The translations under genes were made by a program, and so were the position numbers. Shown piece by piece: positions 1 through 7,359 of a stretch of 9,586 nucleotides of DNA (the first letter of the stretch is position 1; the number at the start of each line of letters is the position of its first letter). The notes below the pieces were generated by a model that was not told where the DNA came from, ran no database searches, and saw only the letters and a list, made by a program, of their open reading frames with translations. Origin of the DNA: G039029935 sp039029935 (GTDB lineage: Bacteria > Chloroflexota > Anaerolineae > Caldilineales > Caldilineaceae); contig JBCCFC010000449.1 of the NCBI GenBank assembly GCA_039029935.1, positions 1 to 9,586 of the forward strand. The letters run 5' to 3'.

Positions 1-208
1 GAACACGTTTTGCTTTTCTTTTGGATTTCAATATTTTTCTTTTCCAGAATAAGTAATTGCCACTTGTTTTGTTTTGTTTCAAAATGCGAGGTTGTACGCG
101 ATTTAGAGTACAGTGTTATTTTGTATTACATACCTATAAGTTCTTCTACATTCAAATGGTCCGTGCAAGCTGGTTGATGCTTTCCTATGCAATAAAAAAT
201 TCCACTGT
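1..208. other. AT-rich region downstream of the last gene, no gene seen
   Basis: This stretch follows the stop of the 845-residue membrane protein and reaches the window edge. I see no convincing coding frame, RNA gene or rho-independent terminator. Candidate hairpins just after the stop have only about four paired bases and no U-tract behind them. A short run of the five-base unit TTTTG sits near 65-80 and looks like simple sequence. Transcription may end further left, outside the window. Confidence 0.5.
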
Positions 209-2746
209 TTACTCTGCCGATATTTCAACAATCTCAACCTGCCCAATATTTACCTGCAAATCTTTGGTGAACTGCCCCGCATCATCTGTTACCGGAAGCC
301 GCACGTCACCTTGACTATCCGACTCATATAGACCCACCCATAAATCATAGACCCCAGGCGGCAGCTTTTCCACAAAATCAATCTGAAAATCACTCTGTAG
401 CTGATCCTCTGCACGCCAATACTGCGTCGGGAAGCGTTCACCCGCAGGCGGTTGGTCAAACCCCGCAACCTGCTCACCATCTCGATTATAGACATGGACA
501 TAGGCGGTGTAATCCCCTGCCGGAATACCAATTGCGTGCCACCATAAGGTGACTCGAAACGGAGTGTCAGGCTGTTCAGGGAATCTTACAGGATATTTCA
601 CAGCAGCAAGCTCAATGACACGGCCAAACTGTGTCCCAATTTGTTTGGCGTCTTCATGCACCAGCGATTCTCTTGGCGGCCAGATAGCGGGCAAGATCGT
701 GATTGAATCGACAAAGGGAATGACTTGTACGCCATCCTCTCGGTATGCATTACGGGGCAGATTCTCCTCATCTAAGGTGTCTGGGTCCACAAAGCCGATA
801 TAGACCCGCGCCTGGACAGGCTGGGGCGGTGTATCTGGCAACGCCTCATCTCTGTCTGGATTGGCAATCGCCTCAATCAGCACCTCATAGGTATCTTCAT
901 AGACCGTTTCGGGAATCCACAACATTGTTGGGTTACGCCCCCACCCTGTGTGGCTGGTCAAATTACTCAGCTCATAGCCTGTTTCATCCAAAAATTGGAT
1001 AAATAGCTGATAATCTTGTGCAAGCGGCTGTTCTGCACCCAGATACACTTGCACAGGCACTTTCTGCCCAATGTAATAGCGTTTTCGTGGCACATGAACG
1101 CCATAGATGGTAATCTGATCCGCCTGCCCATAGGTCAGATTCACAATTTTGAGTTGACGCAACTGCTCCGGTTCTGGCGGCCACAAAATTGGTTCCGGTT
1201 GACGATAGTTTTGGTGCAACAAAAATCCGAGTGTATAGACGGAGCAACCGATCAGAAGGGTTGGAATTGTTGAAAAAAGAATCGTAGAGATAGCCGATGT
1301 CTCTAGTGGCTCTTGGGTGAACCGTGCCAGCCAAGATGTCGCAGACTGAACGAGGGCAACAAGTCCATATGTCAACAAGATACAGATTGAACTGAGGGCA
1401 GGGAACAAAAGTCGCCCCTGTGAACTGGTCGCCCCGGTTGCCCAATAGACCAGCAGCGCAAACAGAATCAGAAACCACAGTGCCAGGGCAGCGATTGCCT
1501 CAATCTTTATCATATTATGGCTATCACTCACGGGATTCTCTAATCGCGCCTTTGAATAACGTATCACAGAGATGCCAAGCCCAATACCACCCAGAATCGT
1601 TACCCAATCAAGAATATTGTATACCCACTGTGGCAGCAAAATATTAAACCAGCCAAATAATCCCCAGAAGGAGTAGCGCAGCCCGCGAAATTCGCCCCAT
1701 GCACTTTGCCACGTAAGCGCATCCTCACGTTGGCCGTTGATATCCAACAAATAGTTGACACCGAGCCAATCACCATAAAGAGTATAATTGCGCCAATACC
1801 ACCAGCCAGCAATCAACAAGACGGGCAGGGCTATCGCAACACCGGCAACTAGCAACTTGGGGATGAATGTGTTGAGCTGTAGATTGGCCTGGCTGGATAT
1901 GCGCTTGCGACAATCTTCTCGCCAGAGAATCCGCAAATAGACTATACCTGCAATGGCAATCAAACCCAACCCTTGTAGCTTACTCAATGCGGCCACACCA
2001 AGACAGACACCGAGAATGCTCCATTCCCATAATGTAATTGGCTTCTTTTGGCTTTGGGTCAGCAGGTGAATCAACCAATAGATGGTGATTGTGCTGGCAA
2101 GAATCACCGCATTGTCGTTGGAGAACGATGCGCTGATAAAGGCAAATTGTGGGATGCTGACAAGCAGTAGGATGCTGAGAAGCGGTAGATATGGGGACTT
2201 TGCGTCATCGTCAGGAAACACTTTTTTTGCGGTCAGATAAGTAAACCACAACGTGAGGCAGGCCAGCAAAATCGAGAACCAGCGCCCCATACGCAATGCG
2301 AGTTGTGCCCCCACAAGTTGGCTGGTTTGGATGATGGTTTGTATGCCTGTGGAAATTGCACCATGATCAACCGTTTCAAGAATGTGCTGTGGCGGCGACC
2401 AAGGCCACGAAACCGAACTGTACAGCACGTAGTTCTTTTTGCCAGCATAGAGTGGATCGCCAATATTGGCCCCATCGGTTTCATTATAGAGGATGTCAAA
2501 GTTATCTTGGTTGATAACACTGGTCAACGCACCCGTAAGCAAGTAATAAAGAGGTGCTTGGCTTCCCTCGTGTGACCAAGGTGCATCTTCACTCTCAACC
2601 GTTTGCACAGGTAGGCCATTGCCCTGTGCCACATGGCGCGCAAAAGCATAGTGATAGGGTTCATCAGGCGTTTCAAAGGCTGGGACAATGATGCTGTAGC
2701 TAATGCTAATGGTTAGAAATAGAATGAAGGTAAGGAATATGCGCAT
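209..2746 (-). CDS. DUF2142-like GT-C membrane glycosyltransferase with soluble beta-rich C-terminal region
   Basis: This 845-residue protein is probably an integral-membrane glycosyltransferase that moves a sugar from a polyprenyl-phosphate donor on the outer face of the membrane. Residues 1-20 form a hydrophobic first helix. The following loop carries the acidic motif ETPDEPYHY (residues 25-33), as expected for the catalytic first loop of GT-C enzymes, and then QAPLYYLL near 63-70. PQFAFISASFSNDN (199-212) and QGRLLFPAL (443-451) resemble motifs of DUF2142-type proteins. About ten further membrane segments run to residue 510. Residues 512-845 are soluble and beta-rich, probably two sandwich-like domains (about 530-680 and 700-845), the second containing FRVTLWWHA and PPGVYDLWVGLY. 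Such tails are common on Chloroflexota GT-C proteins. The ATG start places the first helix correctly, but no ribosome binding site is evident. It is the last gene of the run, 88 bases after the intact PD-(D/E)XK-like gene. The exact family and substrate are uncertain. Confidence 0.8.
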   Translation of the reverse strand: MRIFLTFILFLTISISYSIIVPAFETPDEPYHYAFARHVAQGNGLPVQTVESEDAPWSHEGSQAPLYYLLTGALTSVINQDNFDILYNETDGANIGDPLYAGKKNYVLYSSVSWPWSPPQHILETVDHGAISTGIQTIIQTSQLVGAQLALRMGRWFSILLACLTLWFTYLTAKKVFPDDDAKSPYLPLLSILLLVSIPQFAFISASFSNDNAVILASTITIYWLIHLLTQSQKKPITLWEWSILGVCLGVAALSKLQGLGLIAIAGIVYLRILWREDCRKRISSQANLQLNTFIPKLLVAGVAIALPVLLIAGWWYWRNYTLYGDWLGVNYLLDINGQREDALTWQSAWGEFRGLRYSFWGLFGWFNILLPQWVYNILDWVTILGGIGLGISVIRYSKARLENPVSDSHNMIKIEAIAALALWFLILFALLVYWATGATSSQGRLLFPALSSICILLTYGLVALVQSATSWLARFTQEPLETSAISTILFSTIPTLLIGCSVYTLGFLLHQNYRQPEPILWPPEPEQLRQLKIVNLTYGQADQITIYGVHVPRKRYYIGQKVPVQVYLGAEQPLAQDYQLFIQFLDETGYELSNLTSHTGWGRNPTMLWIPETVYEDTYEVLIEAIANPDRDEALPDTPPQPVQARVYIGFVDPDTLDEENLPRNAYREDGVQVIPFVDSITILPAIWPPRESLVHEDAKQIGTQFGRVIELAAVKYPVRFPEQPDTPFRVTLWWHAIGIPAGDYTAYVHVYNRDGEQVAGFDQPPAGERFPTQYWRAEDQLQSDFQIDFVEKLPPGVYDLWVGLYESDSQGDVRLPVTDDAGQFTKDLQVNIGQVEIVEISAE

Positions 2747-2779
2747 AGATTAGGTATGTGTTCTAGCCAAGGCTTGACC

Positions 2780-2813
2780 TACCCAAAGTAACTATTCAAA
2801 TTTTGAGTGGGTA
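2780..2813. other. Possible small hairpin between the PD-(D/E)XK-like gene and the next glycosyltransferase
   Basis: In the 88-base gap, TACCCA (2780-2785) can pair with TGGGTA (2808-2813), and TCAA/TTGA can pair inside it. The interior is asymmetric and no U-tract follows on the minus strand, so this does not look like a classical terminator. It could be a processing or attenuation element, or chance. Confidence 0.2.
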
Positions 2814-2834
2814 CAAATCCTAGTGGCAGAGTTG

Positions 2835-3995
2835 TCATGCCTGTTGCTCTCGTTCTTGCTCTTCATAAAGTTGATTGATTCGATTGAGGTGTTCTTTATC
2901 TTTGATAACCCTAAGTACCATTTCATCTATGGTTTCAGCCTCTAGTAGTTTCTGAGCTGCATCTTGTGGCGTATCAGCGTCGAGCATTTTTTGCGCAGCA
3001 TCGCGCGGCGTTTTGGCATCTAATGCAGTCTGTGCTATATCATGCGGCGTCTCAGCATTAGATATTTTTTTAAATATGTCAAATGGTATTCGTGCCTTCG
3101 TCACAACTTTGAGTGCCATTTTGAAAAAATTATCGCGCTCCTCTTCTGGCTTTTCAGAAAAAAAATCGAAAAGCCATCCAACCTGTTCTGTGTTTAGTGT
3201 TTGATACTTCATCTCTCGTAACTCCTCCTTTATCGAAATCAAACGATACTTCGACAGATAAAATAAATATGTTTTCTTCTCTTGAAGTGTCATTTGTTCA
3301 TCGTCAATAAGTAGCCACTGAAAAAACTCCGTCATCTTTCTGCCTTTTGACATCAACAATAGTGGCGCATTTCTTGGATGGACAGGCAGATGATTGATAA
3401 TCACCAAATACGTCGCTATGCTACCCGCCAATGGATTCTCATCAATCATGACACGATATAACGCACCACCAAGATGTTCGTAGGTATCTACAGCTTTAAA
3501 GCCAACCGTTTCACGCAGACTTTTGGGGTCCGTTGTGCTGAGAATAACGGCACAGCATCCATGCCTTGCCCCCTTCGATTTGAGTTGCGTCCACTGTTCT
3601 TCCGACGCCGTCACGGAAAGTGGTTGGCGTTCTGTGCGATCTTTTCGTTCTTTACTCAGCAAATGAGTCGTCAAAATACCCAACTCGGTCAGGCTATACT
3701 GATAGAACTTCATCGGTGACAGCACATCTTGCTCACCTTTGTACTCAAGTACATTGGCCTTGCCCAAGAATGGGAAAATTTTATCCTGTAGTGTCGTATA
3801 ATCAAAATTGTCTGGGTAAGCGATAACGGCATCTATTTGAACCGATTCGGGAATAATTTGACGTTTTTGGGTCTCTAACTCATCGGGATTGAGAATACCA
3901 AATGCATCAGAGAAGTTTTCAATCAGAACTTGAAAGAATGAATCAGCTTGAATTTCTGTTGATTTTGTTTGTGATGTTATCTGCTCTGTTGACAT
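2835..3995 (-). CDS. Putative PD-(D/E)XK nuclease-fold protein with C-terminal 13-residue repeats (intact copy)
   Basis: This is a soluble 386-residue protein with no signal peptide or membrane segment. The N-terminal half reads like a PD-(D/E)XK fold. Asp55 lies in SVQIDAVIAY, Glu84-x-Lys86 lies in NVLEYKGEQD, and FYQYSLTELG follows. The order of acidic residue, E-x-K and Q-containing helix resembles Rpn/YhgA-like and related nuclease-fold families, but I cannot name a specific family. Residues 130-250 are an unassigned mixed alpha/beta region, and 250-300 are helical and charged. Residues 314-365 are four tandem 13-residue units of the form A-D-T-P-x-D-A-A-Q-K-x-L-D, and the tail is charged (EEQEREQQ). 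I chose the ATG at 3995 (MSTEQ) over an upstream GTG at 4016 because this ATG and its 32-base leader are conserved in copy B, whereas the GTG is not. The gene lies 32 bases after the GT39-like gene. Nuclease activity is inferred; a structural or regulatory role is possible. Confidence 0.6.
   Translation of the reverse strand: MSTEQITSQTKSTEIQADSFFQVLIENFSDAFGILNPDELETQKRQIIPESVQIDAVIAYPDNFDYTTLQDKIFPFLGKANVLEYKGEQDVLSPMKFYQYSLTELGILTTHLLSKERKDRTERQPLSVTASEEQWTQLKSKGARHGCCAVILSTTDPKSLRETVGFKAVDTYEHLGGALYRVMIDENPLAGSIATYLVIINHLPVHPRNAPLLLMSKGRKMTEFFQWLLIDDEQMTLQEKKTYLFYLSKYRLISIKEELREMKYQTLNTEQVGWLFDFFSEKPEEERDNFFKMALKVVTKARIPFDIFKKISNAETPHDIAQTALDAKTPRDAAQKMLDADTPQDAAQKLLEAETIDEMVLRVIKDKEHLNRINQLYEEQEREQQA
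2901..3056 (-). repeat. Four in-frame 39-bp tandem repeats (copy A)
   Basis: Four contiguous 39-base units encode residues 314-365 of the intact PD-(D/E)XK-like protein: AETPHDIAQTALD, AKTPRDAAQKMLD, ADTPQDAAQKLLE and AETIDEMVLRVIK. The third residue is always Thr, Pro follows in three of four, and the rest is amphipathic, suggesting short helices each capped by a T-P turn. The units are diverged at the DNA level, unlike those in copy B. There are no spacers, so this is not a CRISPR array. Confidence 0.85.
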
Positions 3996-4027
3996 ATTAT
4001 CCAGTCTACCATGCACACTGGTTTAAG

Positions 4028-6082
4028 TCAATCGTTGAAGAGTGGTAAATAAAGAACGGGACCCTCTGCCGATATCCCATCCCCATCCGCCTGTGTCACC
4101 GTCAATTTCTCCAGCGTATCTGAACGATAGAGTTCGAGCGTTGCGTATACATTTTGTGTCAGTGGATAAAAAGTTCCAAATGGCTTGATGGGCAGTTGGG
4201 TGTACTCGACAATGGTCTTGCCTGGGTCCCAATAGATGGTCGGAATAAAGCCATCATATGGTTCTCGCTCGACGAGTGAAATTTGTTGGGTTTGTTGTGC
4301 GTCGTCATTCTGTGTCAGTGTTAGCTTATATTTATAGCGATGCTCTGGCTTGGAGACTGCTTGCCAATAGAGCGTCAGCGGCTGCGAAATACCTGATGCC
4401 AAAGTCGTTGATGGGTCAAGATCATACCCGACAAGACGAATCTGGTCGCCAAAGACAACGTCAACGGGGTGCTGAACATCAGCGGGCACGGTTTCATAGA
4501 CAGGCACTTCGGGCAGGTAGAGGTCTACGTCGAGCGAGGAATGGCTAAAGAACTCAACATAGCTGACGCGAAATAGATTGTCGGAAAGCCATTTTCGGGT
4601 TAAGTCATCTTTGTCAGGGTATGGATTTGTACGAGATGAGATGAACCAGATGCGTTGATACTGCTCACTAAGTTCAGTCAGTTTAGGATAGGTATTCTCC
4701 AATGGTTGGAGCAGCAGCGGGACGCCATATTGTGCAACGTCTACCCCCGCCGCCTGTGCATCATCAACTTTGTCGAGCGATAAATAATAGTCAAAGATAC
4801 GCCAAGAGAAGGGCGGATAGATCAGTACCACATCTCCGGAACTAATACGTCCATCCAGATAGGTGGCAACGCTGTCGTAGTCGTCTTTGGCGTATTCCTC
4901 AAGCGTAAAATAATTAATTGTGCTATAGCCTGAGCCGCCTATCAATAGAACTGCGAGTATGACTGCCAATCCGGATGTAAATCTGATTGTTGATGCTTGC
5001 TGTCGGATATGCCATATCACACCCAAGCCACTGCCTACCGCAAGGATCATGCCTCCACAGAGCATACTCATATGACGGGCGTTCATATAGGCGGGTCGCA
5101 CAAGATTGACCGCGAAGAGTATGGCTGTGGGTAGCAAAATCCATAACGCGACTATCCCACCACCATTGCCTATGGTTCGCCATGAGCGCAGTCCCCATAT
5201 CATCCCACCCAATGCAACCAGACCCGCTGTCACATCCAGCCACCACACATCGTTGATATCAACGCTCAACCCCATGTTGAAGGCATTGAGTAAATCGGGA
5301 AGTAGTACGCCTAATGGAATCCGTTCAAAGTTGATGCCACCTTTCTGCACGACCAAAATGATCCATGCTGCATAACTGATGACGGCCAATCCAAGCAGGC
5401 TAATGACGCCGCCAACAATGACAGCAAGCCTTTGGTTTTGTTGTGTCCACCATTGATAGACGATGATCGCGTGAATGGGCAAGATAAAAATGGCAAAGTA
5501 ATGGGTCGTCAACATCATCACCAGCGTACAGGCATAGCCGATGAGCCATCCATTTTTGGATAGTGATGTGCCACGATGCTGTACGGCTCGGACAAGAAGG
5601 TAGGTTGTAAATACGGTTAGCCAAGCCCATAGTGCATAAGGTCGTGCCTCCTGTCCATACCACAATAGGAAAGGATTCACTGTTGCCAGCAATGCCGACC
5701 AATACGCGGTTGAGGGGGCCATCACCTGTCTGCGCTCAAGAGAACGAGCCACCACCCACACCGTTGGCACAAGCAAGGTTGCGGCCATTGCCGAGATGAA
5801 CCGCAGGACAAAGTCGTTGTCTCCTGCAAGCCGGATGAGGATACCCTGAAGCAGAAATGAGAAGAATGGATGCTGATCAATGGTGTGCTGGACGGAAATA
5901 CCATCATGCATAACCAACTGCCCTTGAATCAGTGGGAGCCATGCAGACTCCGCACGTTGCAGGCTCAAACTCTCGTCCCACCACAAATTTTTTAGTTCAA
6001 GCTGCCATGTAACGCGGGCAAAGGCCATCAGAATGAACACGAGCAATAGGCAGCGCAGAATGAAAGAGCTATGGTTTCTCAT
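4028..6082 (-). CDS. GT39/ArnT-like (PMT_2-type) membrane glycosyltransferase
   Basis: This 684-residue protein is a GT-C glycosyltransferase expected to use a polyprenyl-phosphate sugar donor. After a first membrane helix (about 7-24) the loop carries LWWDESLS (residues 33-40); Asp36-Glu37 is the acidic motif characteristic of the GT39/ArnT/PMT_2 group. QHPFFSFLLQG (70-80) matches the usual His-Pro motif, and NPFLLWYGQEARPYAL (136-151) is a strong signature. About ten more helices run to residue 390, with NARHMSML (334-341) near the end. Residues 398-425 (KDDYDSVATYL...GDVVLIY) match the segment that commonly follows the last helix in these enzymes. Residues 540-684 form a beta-rich domain (GDQIRLVGYDLD, LTLYWQAV), analogous to the tail of the 845-residue protein. 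Its stop lies 32 bases before the ATG of the intact PD-(D/E)XK-like gene, and its final codons fall inside the long direct repeat. The start is clear from the first helix. The sugar and acceptor are unknown. Confidence 0.85.
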   Translation of the reverse strand: MRNHSSFILRCLLLVFILMAFARVTWQLELKNLWWDESLSLQRAESAWLPLIQGQLVMHDGISVQHTIDQHPFFSFLLQGILIRLAGDNDFVLRFISAMAATLLVPTVWVVARSLERRQVMAPSTAYWSALLATVNPFLLWYGQEARPYALWAWLTVFTTYLLVRAVQHRGTSLSKNGWLIGYACTLVMMLTTHYFAIFILPIHAIIVYQWWTQQNQRLAVIVGGVISLLGLAVISYAAWIILVVQKGGINFERIPLGVLLPDLLNAFNMGLSVDINDVWWLDVTAGLVALGGMIWGLRSWRTIGNGGGIVALWILLPTAILFAVNLVRPAYMNARHMSMLCGGMILAVGSGLGVIWHIRQQASTIRFTSGLAVILAVLLIGGSGYSTINYFTLEEYAKDDYDSVATYLDGRISSGDVVLIYPPFSWRIFDYYLSLDKVDDAQAAGVDVAQYGVPLLLQPLENTYPKLTELSEQYQRIWFISSRTNPYPDKDDLTRKWLSDNLFRVSYVEFFSHSSLDVDLYLPEVPVYETVPADVQHPVDVVFGDQIRLVGYDLDPSTTLASGISQPLTLYWQAVSKPEHRYKYKLTLTQNDDAQQTQQISLVEREPYDGFIPTIYWDPGKTIVEYTQLPIKPFGTFYPLTQNVYATLELYRSDTLEKLTVTQADGDGISAEGPVLYLPLFND

Positions 6083-6179
6083 AGGTGTGGGTCGTGCATA
6101 TATGCTAGTGGCAGATGTGTCACGTCTGTTGTTCTCGTTCCCGATAACGCTTAAGAAAACGGTTTAATTGCTCTTCATT

Positions 6180-6335
6180 TTGTATAGCTTGAAGTGCCAT
6201 ATCTTCTGGTGTATCAACACCCATCATCTTTTGTGCAGCATCTTCTGGTGTATCAGCACCCATCATCTTCTGTGCAGCATCTTCTGGTGTATCAGCGTCC
6301 AGCAATTTTTGTACGGCATCGAGTGGTGTATCTGA
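6180..6335 (-). repeat. Four 39-bp tandem repeats, partly homogenised (copy B)
   Basis: Four 39-base units encode SDTPLDAVQKLLD, ADTPEDAAQKMMG, ADTPEDAAQKMMG and VDTPEDMALQAIQ. Taken in the phase 6202-6240 and 6241-6279, two neighbouring units differ at only two of 39 bases, and the next (6280-6318) shares its first half with them. This near-identity is not seen in copy A and suggests recent unequal exchange or slippage within the array. The number of units is the same in both copies. Confidence 0.85.
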
Positions 6336-6805
6336 ATCTAATGCTTTTTTTAAAATATCAAATGGTAAAGGGAGTCGTGCTTTCTTCACAACCTTCAGTG
6401 TCATTCTAAGAAAATTGTCGCGTTCTTCTTCTGGCTTTTCAGAAAAAAAATCGAAAAGCCATTGAACTTGTTCAGTATTTAGTGTCTGATGCTTCATCTC
6501 TCGTAGCTCCTCTCGTATCGAGATCAAACTATACTTCGACAGATAAAATAAGTAAGTTTGTTTCTCCTGAAGTGTCATTCGGTCATCGTCAATCAGCAAC
6601 CACTGAAAAAACTCCGTCAGTTTTCTACCTTTTGATAGCAGCAGTAGTGGTGCATTCTTTGGATGGACAGGCAAATGATTAATAATCACGAGGTACGTCG
6701 CAATGCTACCGACTGATGGATTCTCATCAATCAGTACACGATACAACGCGCCATCAAAATGTTCATAGGCATCCACCGCTTCAAAGCCAACCTCTTCACG
6801 CAGAC

Positions 6806-6812
6806 TTTTGGG
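6806..6812 (-). other. Frameshift site with slippery-type heptamer C CCA AAA
   Basis: At the point where the copy B reading frame breaks, the minus-strand codons are GAC CCA AAA GTC. C CCA AAA fits the X XXY YYZ pattern of a -1 slippery heptamer, and a -1 shift here would restore DPK-SLR exactly as in the intact copy. The likelier reading is a simple deletion in a run of four C, since an upstream stop already disables this copy. Confidence 0.35.
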
Positions 6813-7299
6813 TCCGTTGTGCTGAGAATAACGGCACAGCACCCATGTTTGGCTCCCTTCGACTCGAGTTGTGTCCACTGTTTTTGTGATGCCGTTACTG
6901 AAAGTGGTTGGCGTTCTGTCGTATTTTTTCGCTTTTTACTGAGCAAGTGTGTCGTCAAAATACCCAACTCGGTTAGGCTATATTGATAGAACTTCATGAG
7001 CGACAGCACATCTTGCTCACCTTTATACTCAAGCACATTGGCTTTCCCCAAAAACGGGAAAAGTTTATCTTGCAGGATGGTGAAATCAAACGTATCCGGA
7101 TAAGCAACAACGGCATCGATTTGAACCGATTCAGGAATAATTTGCCGTTTTTGCGTCTCTAGTTCTTCGGGATTGATGATACCAAACGCATCTGAAAAAT
7201 TCTCAATTAGAATTTGAAAGAATGAATCGGGCTGAATCTCAGTTCATGTTGATTGCTGTGTTGACATATTACTCAGTCTATCATATACGGGACTTTAAG

Positions 7300-7359
7300 T
7301 CAATCATCGAAGTGTGCGTTCGAGGCATCGGTCACAACCAGTTCAGTGGATAAATGTTC
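7300..7359 (-). other. Alternate-frame C-terminal tail of the upstream membrane protein (possible frameshift)
   Basis: Immediately after the last helix and the TQNR of the 663-residue protein, the +1 frame is open for 19 codons ending in ELVVTDASNAHFDD and a TGA at 7300-7302. That TGA lies 32 bases before the start of the copy B cassette gene, as the GT39 stop does in copy A, and the codons around it align (CTCTTCAACGATTGA against CACTTCGATGATTGA). This suggests that an ancestor ended here and that a one-base indel near 7360-7370 now truncates the tail to RTFIH. Confidence 0.4.

Larger units (their letters stand above)
2820..4044 (-). repeat. Direct long repeat, copy A (intact cassette)
   Basis: This segment is repeated in the same orientation at 6105-7316. 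The shared stretch starts at CTAGTGGCAG just outside the stop of the PD-(D/E)XK-like gene. It covers the whole gene and its 32-base leader, and ends in the last codons of the upstream glycosyltransferase gene around TTTAAGTCAATC on the plus strand. Beyond these points the two loci diverge. Copy A is 13 bases longer than copy B. This net difference fits a 12-base difference near the N-terminus, two cancelling six-base differences near the C-terminus, and the one-base deletion in copy B. Percent identity was not computed. Confidence 0.8.
6120..7267 (-). pseudogene. Disrupted paralogue of the PD-(D/E)XK-like protein
   Basis: Translated in pieces, this is a close copy of the intact protein at 2835-3995. 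The expected start (MSTQQST) is followed by a TGA at codon 8 (7244-7246), after which the frame continues with TEIQPDSFFQILIEN and keeps the Asp (SVQIDAVVAY) and E-x-K (NVLEYKGEQD) positions. A one-base deletion at 6806-6812 then shifts the frame. Copy A has GACCCCAAAAGT and this copy has GACCCAAAAGT, so the frame leaves after STTDPK and the homologous sequence resumes one frame over with SLREEVGF. The rest, including four 13-residue repeats and the RERE-type tail, is open to 6120. No in-frame ATG rescues the N-terminus after the TGA; only weak alternatives such as TTG occur. High residue-level similarity outside the two lesions points to recent decay. A sequencing error could explain one lesion but less easily both. 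Confidence 0.8.
6105..7316 (-). repeat. Direct long repeat, copy B (decayed cassette)
   Basis: This is the second copy of the segment at 2820-4044, in the same orientation. Its left boundary is CTAGTGGCAG, as in copy A. Its right boundary runs through TTTAAGTCAATC into sequence overlapping the end of the upstream membrane-protein locus. The leader between the conserved TGA (7300-7302) and the ATG at 7267 is 32 bases, the same as in copy A. About 22 of its 32 positions are identical by eye. Two inactivating changes lie within the coding part. Confidence 0.8.

Noticed and set aside
65..80. TTTTG short tandem repeat
   Set aside because: Only about three units in an AT-rich flank; simple sequence with no evident function.
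984..1478. Minus-strand 164-codon frame and similar long frames inside the large membrane-protein genes
   Set aside because: They lie wholly within well-supported genes in another frame and show no family motifs.
3996..4016. Upstream GTG start adding MHGRLDN to the intact PD-(D/E)XK-like protein
   Set aside because: The GTG is not conserved in the duplicate, while the ATG at 3995 and the 32-base leader are.
6180..6335. Regularly spaced repeats as a possible CRISPR array
   Set aside because: The 39-base units are directly contiguous with no unique spacers, stay in frame and encode a protein repeat.
6194..6409. Plus-strand frame with repeated YQHPSSFVQHLLV units
   Set aside because: It is the antisense shadow of the 39-base repeats in the decayed gene.
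6120..6878. Independent 252-residue gene starting within copy B
   Set aside because: Its first 20 or so codons are out-of-frame sequence upstream of the frameshift, and the start is a GTG inside the homologous coding region, so it is a fragment of the broken gene.
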